64,000 nucleotides of DNA from Maritimibacter alkaliphilus (GTDB lineage Bacteria > Pseudomonadota > Alphaproteobacteria > Rhodobacterales > Rhodobacteraceae). The notes under the pieces were generated by a model. It ran no database searches. It saw only the letters and a list, made by a program, of their open reading frames with translations, and was not told the origin of the DNA. Positions within the stretch are counted from its first letter, which is position 1, and each line of letters opens with the position of its first letter. A program made the translations under genes and the position numbers. The DNA lies in the NCBI RefSeq assembly GCF_019801605.1, contig NZ_JAHVIT010000004.1, forward strand, positions 1 through 64,000, read 5' to 3'. Below, piece after piece: positions 9,087 to 17,227 of this stretch.

Positions 9087-10427
9087 TCACATCGACATCG
9101 GCACGATGAGCGAGATCGCCGGGATCGTGATCAGCAGCACCAGTACCACCAGATCGCTGACCAGGAACCGCATGATCCCGGTGAAGATCGTTCCGATGTC
9201 CACCTTGCGCTCTTCCAGCACCCCGGCGAGGACGAAGACGTTCAGCCCGACCGGCGGCGTGATCAGCCCGATCTCCAGCAGCTTCACGATCACCACGCCG
9301 AACCAGATCAGGTTCATGTCGTAGCTTTCCACCATCGGGATCATCAGCGGCAGGGTCAGGACCATGATCCCCACGGGATCGAGGAACATGCCCAGCAGGA
9401 TGTAGATCAGGCAGACCATGACGAGGAAGGTCGTCGGGCTGACCGCATTCGCATCCAGCAGCCCCACGAGCGACCCGGACAGCCCGGTCAGCGCGATCAG
9501 CGCCACGAAGATCTTGGCGCAGGCCGCGATGAAGAAGATCGCCCCCGTGGTCACCATCGTTTCGCGCAGCAGCGGGATCACGTCCATCATGCGGATCTTG
9601 CCCCGCGCCATGCCGAGCAGTGTGGCGAAGAGCAGCGAAAGCGCCGCTGCCTCGGTCGCGGTGAAGATGCCGCCGTAGATGCCGCCGATCACCATGACGA
9701 AGAGCAGCACAGCGGGCCATGTGCCGATGGCGGCCTTCAGCTTCTCCTCGCGGGTGAAGGCCACGGCGGAGGCGGGCGCGATCTCGGGGCGGCGCTTGAC
9801 CCAGACCACCACGACGAGCGCGTAGCCGAGCAGCGAGAGAACCCCCGGCAGGAAGCCTGCAAGGAAGAGCTTGCTGATCGAGGTCTCGGTGAAGATGCCG
9901 TAGATGATGAAGAGCACCGAGGGCGGGATCAGCGATCCCAGCGTGCCCCCCGCCGCGACCGAGGCGGTGGCAAGGCGCGGGTCATAGTTCAGCCGCAGCA
10001 TCTCGGGCGTGCAGATGCGGCCCATGGTCGAGGCGCAGGCGATGGACGACCCCGAGATCGCCGAGAACCCGCCACAGCCGGCGATCGAGGCGATGGCGAC
10101 CCCGCCGGGCAGGCGGGCCAGCCAGACCCGGGCAGCCTCGTAGATCTCGGTCGTGATCCCCGCCTTGTAGGCGATATGGCCGAGCGCGATGAACAGCGGG
10201 ATCATCGACAGGTCATAGCTGTGCACGAGGTCGAAGCTGGACGAGAAGGCCAGCGAGAGGGTGGTCCAGAAGGCGCGCTCCGGCATGAAGGAGCCGGTCC
10301 GGAAGGCGAAGACCACGAAGATTGCACCCACCGCGACGCTGCCGATGGCAAAGGCGATGGGGACGCGGATTGCCAGCAGCAGGAGGACAAGCGCGCAGGC
10401 GACGTAGCCGACAGTAGCCAGATCCAT
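9087..10427 (-). CDS. dctM: TRAP transporter large permease (DctM family)
   Basis: 446 residues with about twelve hydrophobic segments. It has the DctM-type hallmarks: a GGFSAISGSSIACASTMG region near residues 116-133 and an internal repeat ending in GLITPPVGLNVFVLAGV. It drives uptake of an organic acid using the ion gradient, together with DctQ and the binding protein upstream. AAAGGA precedes the ATG. It is the last gene of the dctPQM unit and ends converging on the ABC operon. Confidence 0.94.
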   Translation of the reverse strand: MDLATVGYVACALVLLLLAIRVPIAFAIGSVAVGAIFVVFAFRTGSFMPERAFWTTLSLAFSSSFDLVHSYDLSMIPLFIALGHIAYKAGITTEIYEAARVWLARLPGGVAIASIAGCGGFSAISGSSIACASTMGRICTPEMLRLNYDPRLATASVAAGGTLGSLIPPSVLFIIYGIFTETSISKLFLAGFLPGVLSLLGYALVVVVWVKRRPEIAPASAVAFTREEKLKAAIGTWPAVLLFVMVIGGIYGGIFTATEAAALSLLFATLLGMARGKIRMMDVIPLLRETMVTTGAIFFIAACAKIFVALIALTGLSGSLVGLLDANAVSPTTFLVMVCLIYILLGMFLDPVGIMVLTLPLMIPMVESYDMNLIWFGVVIVKLLEIGLITPPVGLNVFVLAGVLEERKVDIGTIFTGIMRFLVSDLVVLVLLITIPAISLIVPMSM

Positions 10428-10442
10428 GTCAGTCCTTTCCGC

Positions 10443-10934
10443 TCACAGCTTTTCCGGGGCCGGACGGCCGGTGACGGCCGCCTTCAGATCGACCCACAGG
10501 ATGTGGAGCAGGCGAATTTCAAAGAAGAGGATGGCAAGCAGGAAGAGGGCCCGGCCCGGCCATTTCGGAAGGTGATAGGACCCGCCGAAATGCGCCCCCG
10601 AGGTGAAGGTCTTCCAGAACTCGAACCACCCGGCGATCAACAGCACGGTGGCGATGAGAAGCCCAAGAAGCGCCGCCAGCACGGCGATCCAGCGGTTCAG
10701 CCCGTCCGGGAACTGCGCGGCGATGAACTCGATCGCGATATGGGCGCGGGCGGCGGTTGCGGCGCTCAGCGGGAAGAGGATGGCGGGCACCATCAGTTCC
10801 TGCACGAAGACGATGATGTCGGGGATGCCCGAAGCAAAGACCTCGCGGGCGACGATGTTGGCGCTGATCAGGAGACAGAGCAGCAGGATGGCGATCGCGG
10901 CCATCGAATCGAGCAGGTACTCGATACGTTTCAT
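10443..10934 (-). CDS. dctQ: TRAP transporter small permease (DctQ family)
   Basis: 163 residues with four predicted membrane helices. The EYLLDSMAAIAILLLCLLISANIVAREVF start and the second helix pair with QELMVPAILFPLSAATAARAHIAIEFI are typical of DctQ. It pairs with DctM to form the membrane part of the transporter. It lies 15 bases upstream of dctM and 69 bases after dctP, with a hairpin in the latter gap. Confidence 0.92.
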   Translation of the reverse strand: MKRIEYLLDSMAAIAILLLCLLISANIVAREVFASGIPDIIVFVQELMVPAILFPLSAATAARAHIAIEFIAAQFPDGLNRWIAVLAALLGLLIATVLLIAGWFEFWKTFTSGAHFGGSYHLPKWPGRALFLLAILFFEIRLLHILWVDLKAAVTGRPAPEKL

Positions 10935-10964
10935 GACGATTTCCCTGGTGATGGAACGGCAGGC

Positions 10965-10991
10965 GGGGGCCGGGCCGTCAGCACGGCCCCC
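10965..10991 (-). other. Intercistronic hairpin between dctP and dctQ
   Basis: GGGGGCC at 10965-10971 pairs with GGCCCCC at 10985-10991, leaving a 13-base GC-rich loop that can pair further. There is no T run. Its position right after the binding-protein gene suggests mRNA 3'-end protection. Confidence 0.45.
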
Positions 10992-11003
10992 GGCGAAGTC
11001 GTG

Positions 11004-12059
11004 TCAGCGTTCCCAGGGCAGGCCCTCGGTCTCCATGACCGCGGTCCACTTGTCCATCAGGGCATAGAGTTCGGCCAGCAGGGCCTCGCCATCGCCGCCG
11101 TGGTTGGCCACGTCCTGCTCCCACTTCTCGATCAGCGGCCCGGCGGTGGCATGCAGCACCGGGTATTCCTCGGCCGGGAACTCGACGAATTCCACGGCGT
11201 TCTCACCCTCCGCGAGGGCGGCCATCGCCTTGTCGTCGGCCTCCTGCAGGTATTCACCGTAGTAGTCGGTCATGTCCGCGCCGGTGCTCAGGATCGCCTC
11301 CTGCTCTTCCGGCGACAGGCTGTCGAAGGTGAACTTGTTGATGAAGGTGGCAAGGCTGGTCACGGTGCTGAGCTTCAGGTCCACCATCGTGTCGACCTGT
11401 TCGTTCAGGTTGGTCGCGACGGCGAAATAGGCATAGGTCACCGAGCAATCGACGAGCCCGGTCTCCATCCCCTGGAAGACGTCGTAGATCGGCATCTTCA
11501 CCATGTTGCCGCCAAGGGCCGCGAAAATCTCGCCCGAGGCGCCGGTGTGGGCGACCTTGGTGCCCGCGATATCGGCCACGGTGCGGATGCCCTTGCCGCG
11601 ACAGGCGAGGATCCCCGGCGAGAGCGAGAAGGAATTCACGTAGACGAGGTTCATCTCCTCCATACGGCCCTTCACGTACTCGTTGGTGGTGAAGAGCTCG
11701 TACATCGCCTTCATCATCACCCAGGGGTGCGCCGGCTTGAGCAGCAGGCCGCCCATCTGAAGTTCGGGGAATTCCGATTCCGCATAGGCGCCGATGATCA
11801 CGCCCATGTCCGCCACACCGGCGGAGAGGCTGTCGAGCGCGGCATTGGCCTTGAAGAGCGCCCCGCCCCAGTTCTGGTCCACGGTGACGGAGCCGTTGGT
11901 GCGCTCCTTGATCTGTTCCGCGAGGAATTCGAGCGCATGGGCACGGGCGCCCCGGTTCGGTCCCGGCTCGTTGGCGATCAGCACCGTGTCAGCCTGCGCC
12001 TGCAGGGCCGAGACGGTCAGGATACCGGCCGCGGTGGCGGCTTTCAGCAAGTGTTTCAT
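11004..12059 (-). CDS. dctP: TRAP transporter solute-binding protein (DctP family)
   Basis: 351 residues with a Sec signal peptide cut near LQAQA-DT. The periplasmic part follows the DctP fold (QNWGGALFKANAALDSLSAGVADMG; PIYDVFQGMETGLVDC). At the position where most carboxylate-binding members have Lys-Ile-Arg, this protein reads GTKVAHTG, so the usual substrate-clamping Arg appears absent. It delivers an unidentified ligand to DctQM. AGGGAGG precedes the ATG. A MarR-type operator candidate lies 62 bases upstream, which links it to the beta-oxidation genes to its right. Confidence 0.92.
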   Translation of the reverse strand: MKHLLKAATAAGILTVSALQAQADTVLIANEPGPNRGARAHALEFLAEQIKERTNGSVTVDQNWGGALFKANAALDSLSAGVADMGVIIGAYAESEFPELQMGGLLLKPAHPWVMMKAMYELFTTNEYVKGRMEEMNLVYVNSFSLSPGILACRGKGIRTVADIAGTKVAHTGASGEIFAALGGNMVKMPIYDVFQGMETGLVDCSVTYAYFAVATNLNEQVDTMVDLKLSTVTSLATFINKFTFDSLSPEEQEAILSTGADMTDYYGEYLQEADDKAMAALAEGENAVEFVEFPAEEYPVLHATAGPLIEKWEQDVANHGGDGEALLAELYALMDKWTAVMETEGLPWER

Positions 12060-12120
12060 GTTGTCCTCCCTAAGCGGATGTCCCGGTCTCCCGCCGGTGC
12101 ATCCTCCAGAATTTTGGTAG

Positions 12121-12139
12121 CATGATAATAGTTATCAAG
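12121..12139. promoter_or_regulatory. Candidate MarR operator upstream of dctP
   Basis: The 19-bp near-palindrome CATGATAATAGTTATCAAG lies in the AT-rich promoter of dctPQM. Its reverse complement matches the elements at 15972-15990 and 25354-25372 (shared core CTTGAT-ACTAT with a CAAG or CATG end, then GCTA). It is therefore a probable site for the MarR protein encoded at 14473-14922. Confidence 0.6.
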
Positions 12140-12211
12140 CAATCTATTTAACCCATCCGCGGGGCCCGGATCCTCCTTCCGGACGCCGCGGAACGATCGC
12201 TCAGCTTTCGC

Positions 12212-13213
12212 TCAGGCACTTTGCCGCCAGGGCATCGCGCCACGGGCCAGTTGGCCTGCCAGACGGTCCTGCGCGGCGAGGAACTCCCGCTCCATCCGCG
12301 CCACGAGGTCGGCCACGGGCATCACGTCGCGCACCGCGCCGATCCCCTGGCCGGAGCCCCAGATTTCCTTCCAGCTCTTCGGCTTCTCGCGGTTCTCGCC
12401 GAAGTTCATCGCCGAGGGGTCCGACCGCTCCAGCGCGTCGGGGTCCATGCCCGCCGCCGCGATCGAGGGCTTCAGGTAATTGCCCCAGACCCCGGTGAAG
12501 AGGTTGGAGTAGACGATGTCCTCGGCCCCGGCTTCGGTGATCATCTGCTTGTAGCCCGGCACCGCGTTTGCCTCCTCGGTGGCGATGAAGGCCGATCCGG
12601 CATAGCCGCCGTCCGCCCCCATCGCGAGCGCCGCCAGCAGGCTGTCGCCGCGCGCGATGGCCCCCGACAGGAACAGCGGCCCGTCGAACCAGTCGCGGAT
12701 CTCCTGGATCAGGGCCAGCGGCGATTGCGCACCGGCATGGCCCCCGGCCCCGGCCGCCACGGCGATCAGACCGTCGGCGCCCTTCTCGATCGCCTTGCGG
12801 GCAAAGCGGTTGTTGATCACGTCATGGAGGACGACACCGCCGCAGGAATGGGCGGCCTCGTTCACCTCGACTCGCGCGCCGAGCGAGGTGATCCAGAGCG
12901 GCACCTCGTGGCGGGCGCAGATTTCGAGGTCCTGCTCCAGCCGCGTGTTCGAGCGGTGGACGATCTGGTTCACTGCGTAGGGCGCGGCGGGCGTGTCGGG
13001 ATGCGCCTGGTTGTGACGGTCCAGCTCTTCCTTGATCCGGGTCAGCCAGGCGTCGAGGCTCTGGCCGTCCTTCTCGCGCGCGTTGAGCGCGGGAAAGGAG
13101 CCGACGATCCCGGCCTTGCACTGCGCGATGACAAGCTCGGGCGTCGAGACGATGAAGAGCGGGCTGCCGATCAGCGGCAGGCGCAGGGTTTGCAGGATGG
13201 CAGGCAGGGTCAT
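12212..13213 (-). CDS. Nitronate monooxygenase/enoyl reductase-like FMN protein
   Basis: 333 residues, TIM-barrel flavoprotein of the 2-nitropropane dioxygenase family. The start LRLPLIGSPLFIVSTPELVIAQCKAGIVG and the FMN phosphate-binding AVAAGAGGHAG near residues 174-184 are characteristic, as is LSGAIARGDSLLAALAMGADGGYAGSAF. Related proteins oxidise nitroalkanes or reduce enoyl thioesters (FabK). In this cluster either an enoyl-CoA reductase or a detoxifying role is possible. Its ATG overlaps the stop of the racemase gene by 4 bases, so the two are translationally coupled. Confidence 0.87.
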   Translation of the reverse strand: MTLPAILQTLRLPLIGSPLFIVSTPELVIAQCKAGIVGSFPALNAREKDGQSLDAWLTRIKEELDRHNQAHPDTPAAPYAVNQIVHRSNTRLEQDLEICARHEVPLWITSLGARVEVNEAAHSCGGVVLHDVINNRFARKAIEKGADGLIAVAAGAGGHAGAQSPLALIQEIRDWFDGPLFLSGAIARGDSLLAALAMGADGGYAGSAFIATEEANAVPGYKQMITEAGAEDIVYSNLFTGVWGNYLKPSIAAAGMDPDALERSDPSAMNFGENREKPKSWKEIWGSGQGIGAVRDVMPVADLVARMEREFLAAQDRLAGQLARGAMPWRQSA

Positions 13214-14409
13214 GTCGGGTCCTCCTCGGGATGGGCCGGGGCGCAGGCAACCGCCCCCGACCGGATCAGTTCCGCCACCTCCTCCGTGGCGAAACCGGCA
13301 TCTTCCAGCACCGCGCGGCTGTCCTGCCCCGCACGGGGCGGCAGGCCGGGCAACGGTGTCGCGGCATGGGCAAAGCGCGGCGCGGGCATCGGCTGGTCGC
13401 CGCCCCCGGGGGCAAAGGCCCCGCGCGCAATGTTGTGGGGATAGGCCGCGGCCTCGGCCGGGCTGAGAACCGGGGCGAAACAGGCATCCGTCCCCTCCAG
13501 CAGCGCGCACCAGTGATCCCGGTCGGCCGAGAGGAAGACCTCGGTCAGCGTCTTGCGGATCGCGGGCCATGTGCTGCGGTCGGCGCGGTCCCCGATGGTC
13601 GCGGGGTCGAGGTTCAGCAACTCCAGCAGCTTGGCCCAGAACTGCGGCTCCAGCGCGCCGATGCTGATCCAGCGCCCGTCCGAACACTCATAGACGCCGT
13701 ACCACGGCACCCCGCCGTCGAGCGCATTCGCCTGCCGGGCGTCCTGCCAGCGGCCCATGGCGCGCATCGAATGGATCATGGCCATCAGCGCATGGGTGCC
13801 GTCGCAGATCGCCGCGTCGATCACGTCGCCCTGCCCTGTGCGGGCAGCCTTGAGGAAGCCCGCGACCATGCCGTAGGCGAGGAACATGCCGCCGCCGCCG
13901 AAATCCCCGAGCAGGTTCATCGGGAAGGCAGGCGCCCGGTCCGCCGGGCCAGAGGCCCAGAGGGCGCCTGTGATCGCGATGTAATTCAGGTCATGCCCCG
14001 CGGAATGGGACACCGGGCCCGCCTGTCCCCAGCCGGTCATCCGCCCGTAGACGAGACGCGGATTGCGGGCGAGCGCCACCTCAGGCCCCAGGCCAAGGCG
14101 CTCCATCACCCCGGGACGATAGCCTTCGATCAGCCCGTCCGCGCCCTCGATCAGCCGCAGGGCGATCTCCTTCGCCTCAGGCGCTTTCAGGTTCAGCGCC
14201 AGTGAACGCCGTCCGCGGGCGAGGTAATCGAGCGTCGGGTCGGCCGTGCCGACCGTGGGGCTGACCCCGCCGCCCGGGCGGTCGATGCGGATGACCTCGG
14301 CCCCCATGTCCGCCAGCATCATGCCTGCGAAGGGACCGGGCCCCAGCCCGGCGAATTCGAGTATGCGCAGCCCCTCGAGAGGGGGCGCGGCAGAGGGTGT
14401 CTGCGTCAC
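13210..14409 (-). CDS. Alpha-methylacyl-CoA racemase-like class III CoA-transferase family protein
   Basis: 399 residues of the CaiB/BaiF superfamily. The start (LEGLRILEFAGLGPGPFAGMMLADMGAEVIRIDRPGG), the His in SAGHDLNYIAITG and the Asp in GDVIDAAICDG match the catalytic His and Asp of alpha-methylacyl-CoA racemases (AMACR/MCR) rather than plain transferases. AMACR epimerises 2-methyl-branched acyl-CoAs so they can enter beta-oxidation. The start is GTG at 14409 with AAAGGA 8 bases upstream. It overlaps the flavoprotein gene and lies downstream of the MarR gene. Confidence 0.85.
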   Translation of the reverse strand: MTQTPSAAPPLEGLRILEFAGLGPGPFAGMMLADMGAEVIRIDRPGGGVSPTVGTADPTLDYLARGRRSLALNLKAPEAKEIALRLIEGADGLIEGYRPGVMERLGLGPEVALARNPRLVYGRMTGWGQAGPVSHSAGHDLNYIAITGALWASGPADRAPAFPMNLLGDFGGGGMFLAYGMVAGFLKAARTGQGDVIDAAICDGTHALMAMIHSMRAMGRWQDARQANALDGGVPWYGVYECSDGRWISIGALEPQFWAKLLELLNLDPATIGDRADRSTWPAIRKTLTEVFLSADRDHWCALLEGTDACFAPVLSPAEAAAYPHNIARGAFAPGGGDQPMPAPRFAHAATPLPGLPPRAGQDSRAVLEDAGFATEEVAELIRSGAVACAPAHPEEDPT

Positions 14410-14472
14410 GGCGGTGGTCCTTTCGGATGTCGTGGCACGGGATGGCCCGGAAGCCCCCCGCGACGGCCGACC

Positions 14473-14922
14473 TCATCGCTGTGCGAGCGCGTCCTTCAGG
14501 TTGCCCTTCATGCGCTGCAACACGCGCAGGGTGGTTTCCAGATCCTCCTCCGGAATCCCCGCGTTGGCGATTTCATCGACCTCGTAGATGATCTTGGTCA
14601 TCGCCCGGACCACATCCTTCGCCGCCTCGCTCGCATAGACCCGGTTGGACCGGCGGTCCTCCGGGTCGGGACGCCGCTCGACATAGCCGCGGGCCTCAAG
14701 CCGATCGATCAGCTTGGAGGTGGTCACCGTGGCAATATCCATGCGGTCGGCCAGTTCCGACTGCCGCAGACCGTTCTCGCGGACGAGGTGCACCAGCACC
14801 CAGCCCTGCGACATGGTCATGTCGTGCGGCTTCAGCATCGCGTCGAACAGGATCGCCCTGAACCGCGCAATGTCCTGATAGATCGGATTGTTATCTTCGC
14901 TGAGCGAAGACTTCTTGGCCAT
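14473..14922 (-). CDS. MarR-family transcriptional regulator
   Basis: 149 residues. The winged-helix core is clear: LRQSELADRMDIATVTTSKLIDRLEARGYVERRPDPEDRRSNRVYAS, about residues 60-106. The flanking helices form the dimer interface. The ATG at 14922 follows GAGG; an in-frame start at 15024 would add 34 residues of poor quality. The protein probably controls the surrounding acyl-CoA catabolic genes and the TRAP transporter through the 19-bp palindromes found in front of three units, with an acyl-CoA or the free acid as inducer. It follows the SDR gene on the same strand by 102 bases. Confidence 0.92.
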   Translation of the reverse strand: MAKKSSLSEDNNPIYQDIARFRAILFDAMLKPHDMTMSQGWVLVHLVRENGLRQSELADRMDIATVTTSKLIDRLEARGYVERRPDPEDRRSNRVYASEAAKDVVRAMTKIIYEVDEIANAGIPEEDLETTLRVLQRMKGNLKDALAQR

Positions 14923-15024
14923 GTCCGGATCCTCGAGCACTCCCCCGTTATGGGGTCGTGCGGTCTTTACCCCAGCGGCATCCGCCGGGGCAAGCGTGGG
15001 CTTGGATGCGATCGGGCGCGGCAC

Positions 15025-15927
15025 TCAGACCGGGTCCCAGCTGAAGATGTCGCCCGAGCGGTCCAGCGGGTAGAAGTCCGCCTTCATCGCCGGCAGCGCA
15101 TGATCGCGCACCGTTTCCGGGCTCCAGCCTTCCGAGCGGTGGATCGACCGGATCGGGCGGGGCTGACTCATCAGGAAGATCTCGTTGTTGCGGATGCAGA
15201 AGATCTGGCCGCTGGTCTCGCAGGTGGGATCGGCAAGCGCCACGCAGAGCGGGGCGATCTTGGCGGGCGTCATCTCCTTGATGCGCTCGACCCGGGCCTT
15301 CTCGGCCTCGGTGTTCGCGGGGATCGTGCCGATCAGCCGCGACCAGGCAAAGGGCGCGATGCAGTTCGACCGCACGTTGAACCGCGCCATGTCGAGGGCG
15401 AGCGACTTCGACAGGCCGACGATGCCCATCTTGGCTGCCGAATAGTTTGCCTGCCCGAAGTTGCCGATCAGCCCGGAGGTGGAGGTGAAGTTCACGAAGC
15501 AGCCCGAGGCCTGCATCTTGAACTGCGCCGCGACCGCCTGCGCCATGTTGAACGAGCCCTTGAGATGCACGGCGATCACCGAATCCCAGGCCTCTTCCGT
15601 CATCTTGTGGAAGATCATGTCGCGCAGGATGCCCGCGTTGTTCACCACGATGTCGATGCCATCAAAGGTGTCCATGGCCTGTTCGTACATGGCCTTGGCG
15701 TCCTCGGGCTTGGCCACGTTGCCGAAGTTGGCGACGGCCTTGCCGCCCGCGGCGACGATCTCGTCCACGACCTGCTGTGCGGGGGTCTGATCGGCGCCCT
15801 CCCCGGCGCCGGACCCGCCAAGGTCGTTCACCACCACGGCGGCCCCGCGCGAGGCCATCATGAGTGCGATGTCGCGCCCGATGCCCCGGCCCGCGCCGGT
15901 CACGATTGCGGTTTTCCCTTCGAGCAT
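15025..15927 (-). CDS. Short-chain dehydrogenase, MFE-2-type 3-hydroxyacyl-CoA dehydrogenase
   Basis: 300 residues. It has the Rossmann TGAGRGIG near residue 10, VVNDLGG, NNAG and the catalytic Ser-Tyr-Lys set (FTSTSG, then YSAAK). The start EGKTAIVTGAGRGIGRDIALMMASRGAAVVVNDLGGSG and the extra C-terminal stretch of about 50 residues resemble the dehydrogenase part of peroxisomal multifunctional enzyme 2 (HSD17B4). It would oxidise a D-3-hydroxyacyl-CoA made by the MaoC hydratase. A strong AGGAGGAGGGG ribosome-binding site precedes the ATG. It is divergent from the acyl-CoA dehydrogenase gene, with an operator between them. Confidence 0.9.
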   Translation of the reverse strand: MLEGKTAIVTGAGRGIGRDIALMMASRGAAVVVNDLGGSGAGEGADQTPAQQVVDEIVAAGGKAVANFGNVAKPEDAKAMYEQAMDTFDGIDIVVNNAGILRDMIFHKMTEEAWDSVIAVHLKGSFNMAQAVAAQFKMQASGCFVNFTSTSGLIGNFGQANYSAAKMGIVGLSKSLALDMARFNVRSNCIAPFAWSRLIGTIPANTEAEKARVERIKEMTPAKIAPLCVALADPTCETSGQIFCIRNNEIFLMSQPRPIRSIHRSEGWSPETVRDHALPAMKADFYPLDRSGDIFSWDPV

Positions 15928-15971
15928 TGCTGCCCCTCCTCCTCTTCACTGTCCCGGACCAAGTTAATTAT

Positions 15972-15990
15972 CTTGATTACTATTTGCAAG
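15972..15990. promoter_or_regulatory. Candidate MarR operator between SDR and acyl-CoA dehydrogenase genes
   Basis: The sequence CTTGATTACTATTTGCAAG is an imperfect palindrome with CTTG and CAAG ends. Together with its flanks (TTA.. before, CTAATTATA after) it is nearly identical over about 36 bp to the region around 25354-25372. It lies 45 bases upstream of the minus-strand SDR start in the shared divergent promoter. Confidence 0.7.
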
Positions 15991-16075
15991 CTAATTATAA
16001 GCGGCCCCGAGGAGAGAGCCATGCCCGGCCCCCACCGGACCGCGGGGCATGCGCGCAAAAGGGAGGAGACCGCCG

Positions 16076-17227
16076 ATGTTCAGGCGCAGTGTATTCAATG
16101 AAGACCACGAGATGTTCCGCGACCAGGTCCGCCGCTTCGTCGAGGCCGAGATCACCCCGAACCACGCCCAGTGGGAGAAGGACGGCCGCGTCAGCCGCGA
16201 GGCCTGGCTGAAGGCGGGCGAGAACGGGTTGCTCTGCGCCGCCATGCCCGAGGAATACGGCGGGGCGGGGGCGGATTTCCTCTTCTCCATGGTGGTGATG
16301 GAGGAACTGTCGCGCGCAGGTGCCATGGGCCCGGGCTTCTCGCTGCATTCCGACATCGTGGCCCCCTATATCCTGCACTACGGCAGCGAGGCCCAGAAGG
16401 CGGAGTGGCTGCCTAAGATGGCGCGCGGCGAGGCGATCGGCGCCATCGCCATGACCGAACCCGCCGCCGGCTCCGACGTGCAGGGCATCAAGACGACCGC
16501 GGTGCGCGATGGCGATGACTTCGTCATCAACGGCCAGAAGGTCTTCATCACCAACGGCGGCAACTGCGATATCCTCGTGCTGGCCTGCAAGACCGATCCC
16601 AGCCTCGGCGCCAAGGGCACCAGCCTGATCCTCGTGCCCACCGACACCCCCGGCTTCCGCAAGGGGCAGCTGCTGGAAAAGCTCGGCTGGAAGGCGCAGG
16701 ACACGGCGGAACTCTTCTTCGATGACATGCGGGTGCCTGTCTCCAACCTGCTGGGCACCGAGGGGCGCGGCTTCGTCCAGCTGATGGAGCAGCTGCCGCA
16801 GGAACGCCTGCTGCAATGCGTCCGCGCCACCGCGGCGCTGGAATCCGCGCTGGAATGGACCGTCGAACACGTCACGCAGCGCAAGGCCTTCGGCAAGACC
16901 ATCGGCGATTTCCAGAACACCCGCTTCAAGCTGGCCGAGATCAAGGCGCAGGCGGTGCTGCTGCGGGTCTTCACCGACCGCTGCCTCGAAATGCACATGG
17001 CAAAGGAACTCGATTCCGTCGATGCGGCCATCGGCAAGATGCTGACCTCCGAAACCCTGTGCAAATGCCTCGATGACATGCTCCAGATGTTCGGCGGCTA
17101 TGGCTACATGTGGGAATACCCCATCGCCCGGGCCTGGGCCGATGCCCGCGTCGGCCGGATCGCCGGCGGCACCGGCGAGATCATGCGCGAGATCATCGGC
17201 CGCCAGCTGACGGGGGGCCGGGGATGA
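16076..17227 (+). CDS. Acyl-CoA dehydrogenase
   Basis: 383 residues, FAD flavoprotein that introduces the 2,3 double bond into an acyl-CoA. Family features are IGAIAMTEPAAGSDVQGIKTTA (substrate/FAD loop, near residue 120), FITNGGNCDILVLACKT, RKAFGKTIGDFQNTRFKLAE and the C-terminal GGTGEIMREIIGRQL, whose Glu is the catalytic base. The ATG at 16076 follows GGGAGGAG; an upstream ATG at 16049 is less likely. It overlaps the ligase gene by 4 bases. Confidence 0.93.
   Translation: MFRRSVFNEDHEMFRDQVRRFVEAEITPNHAQWEKDGRVSREAWLKAGENGLLCAAMPEEYGGAGADFLFSMVVMEELSRAGAMGPGFSLHSDIVAPYILHYGSEAQKAEWLPKMARGEAIGAIAMTEPAAGSDVQGIKTTAVRDGDDFVINGQKVFITNGGNCDILVLACKTDPSLGAKGTSLILVPTDTPGFRKGQLLEKLGWKAQDTAELFFDDMRVPVSNLLGTEGRGFVQLMEQLPQERLLQCVRATAALESALEWTVEHVTQRKAFGKTIGDFQNTRFKLAEIKAQAVLLRVFTDRCLEMHMAKELDSVDAAIGKMLTSETLCKCLDDMLQMFGGYGYMWEYPIARAWADARVGRIAGGTGEIMREIIGRQLTGGRG

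Noticed and set aside
9009-12125. A 1038-codon open frame on the + strand opposite the TRAP genes
   Set aside because: It is antisense to three well-supported TRAP genes, and its product is His/Asp/Arg-rich with no domain. Long antisense frames are expected at this GC content.
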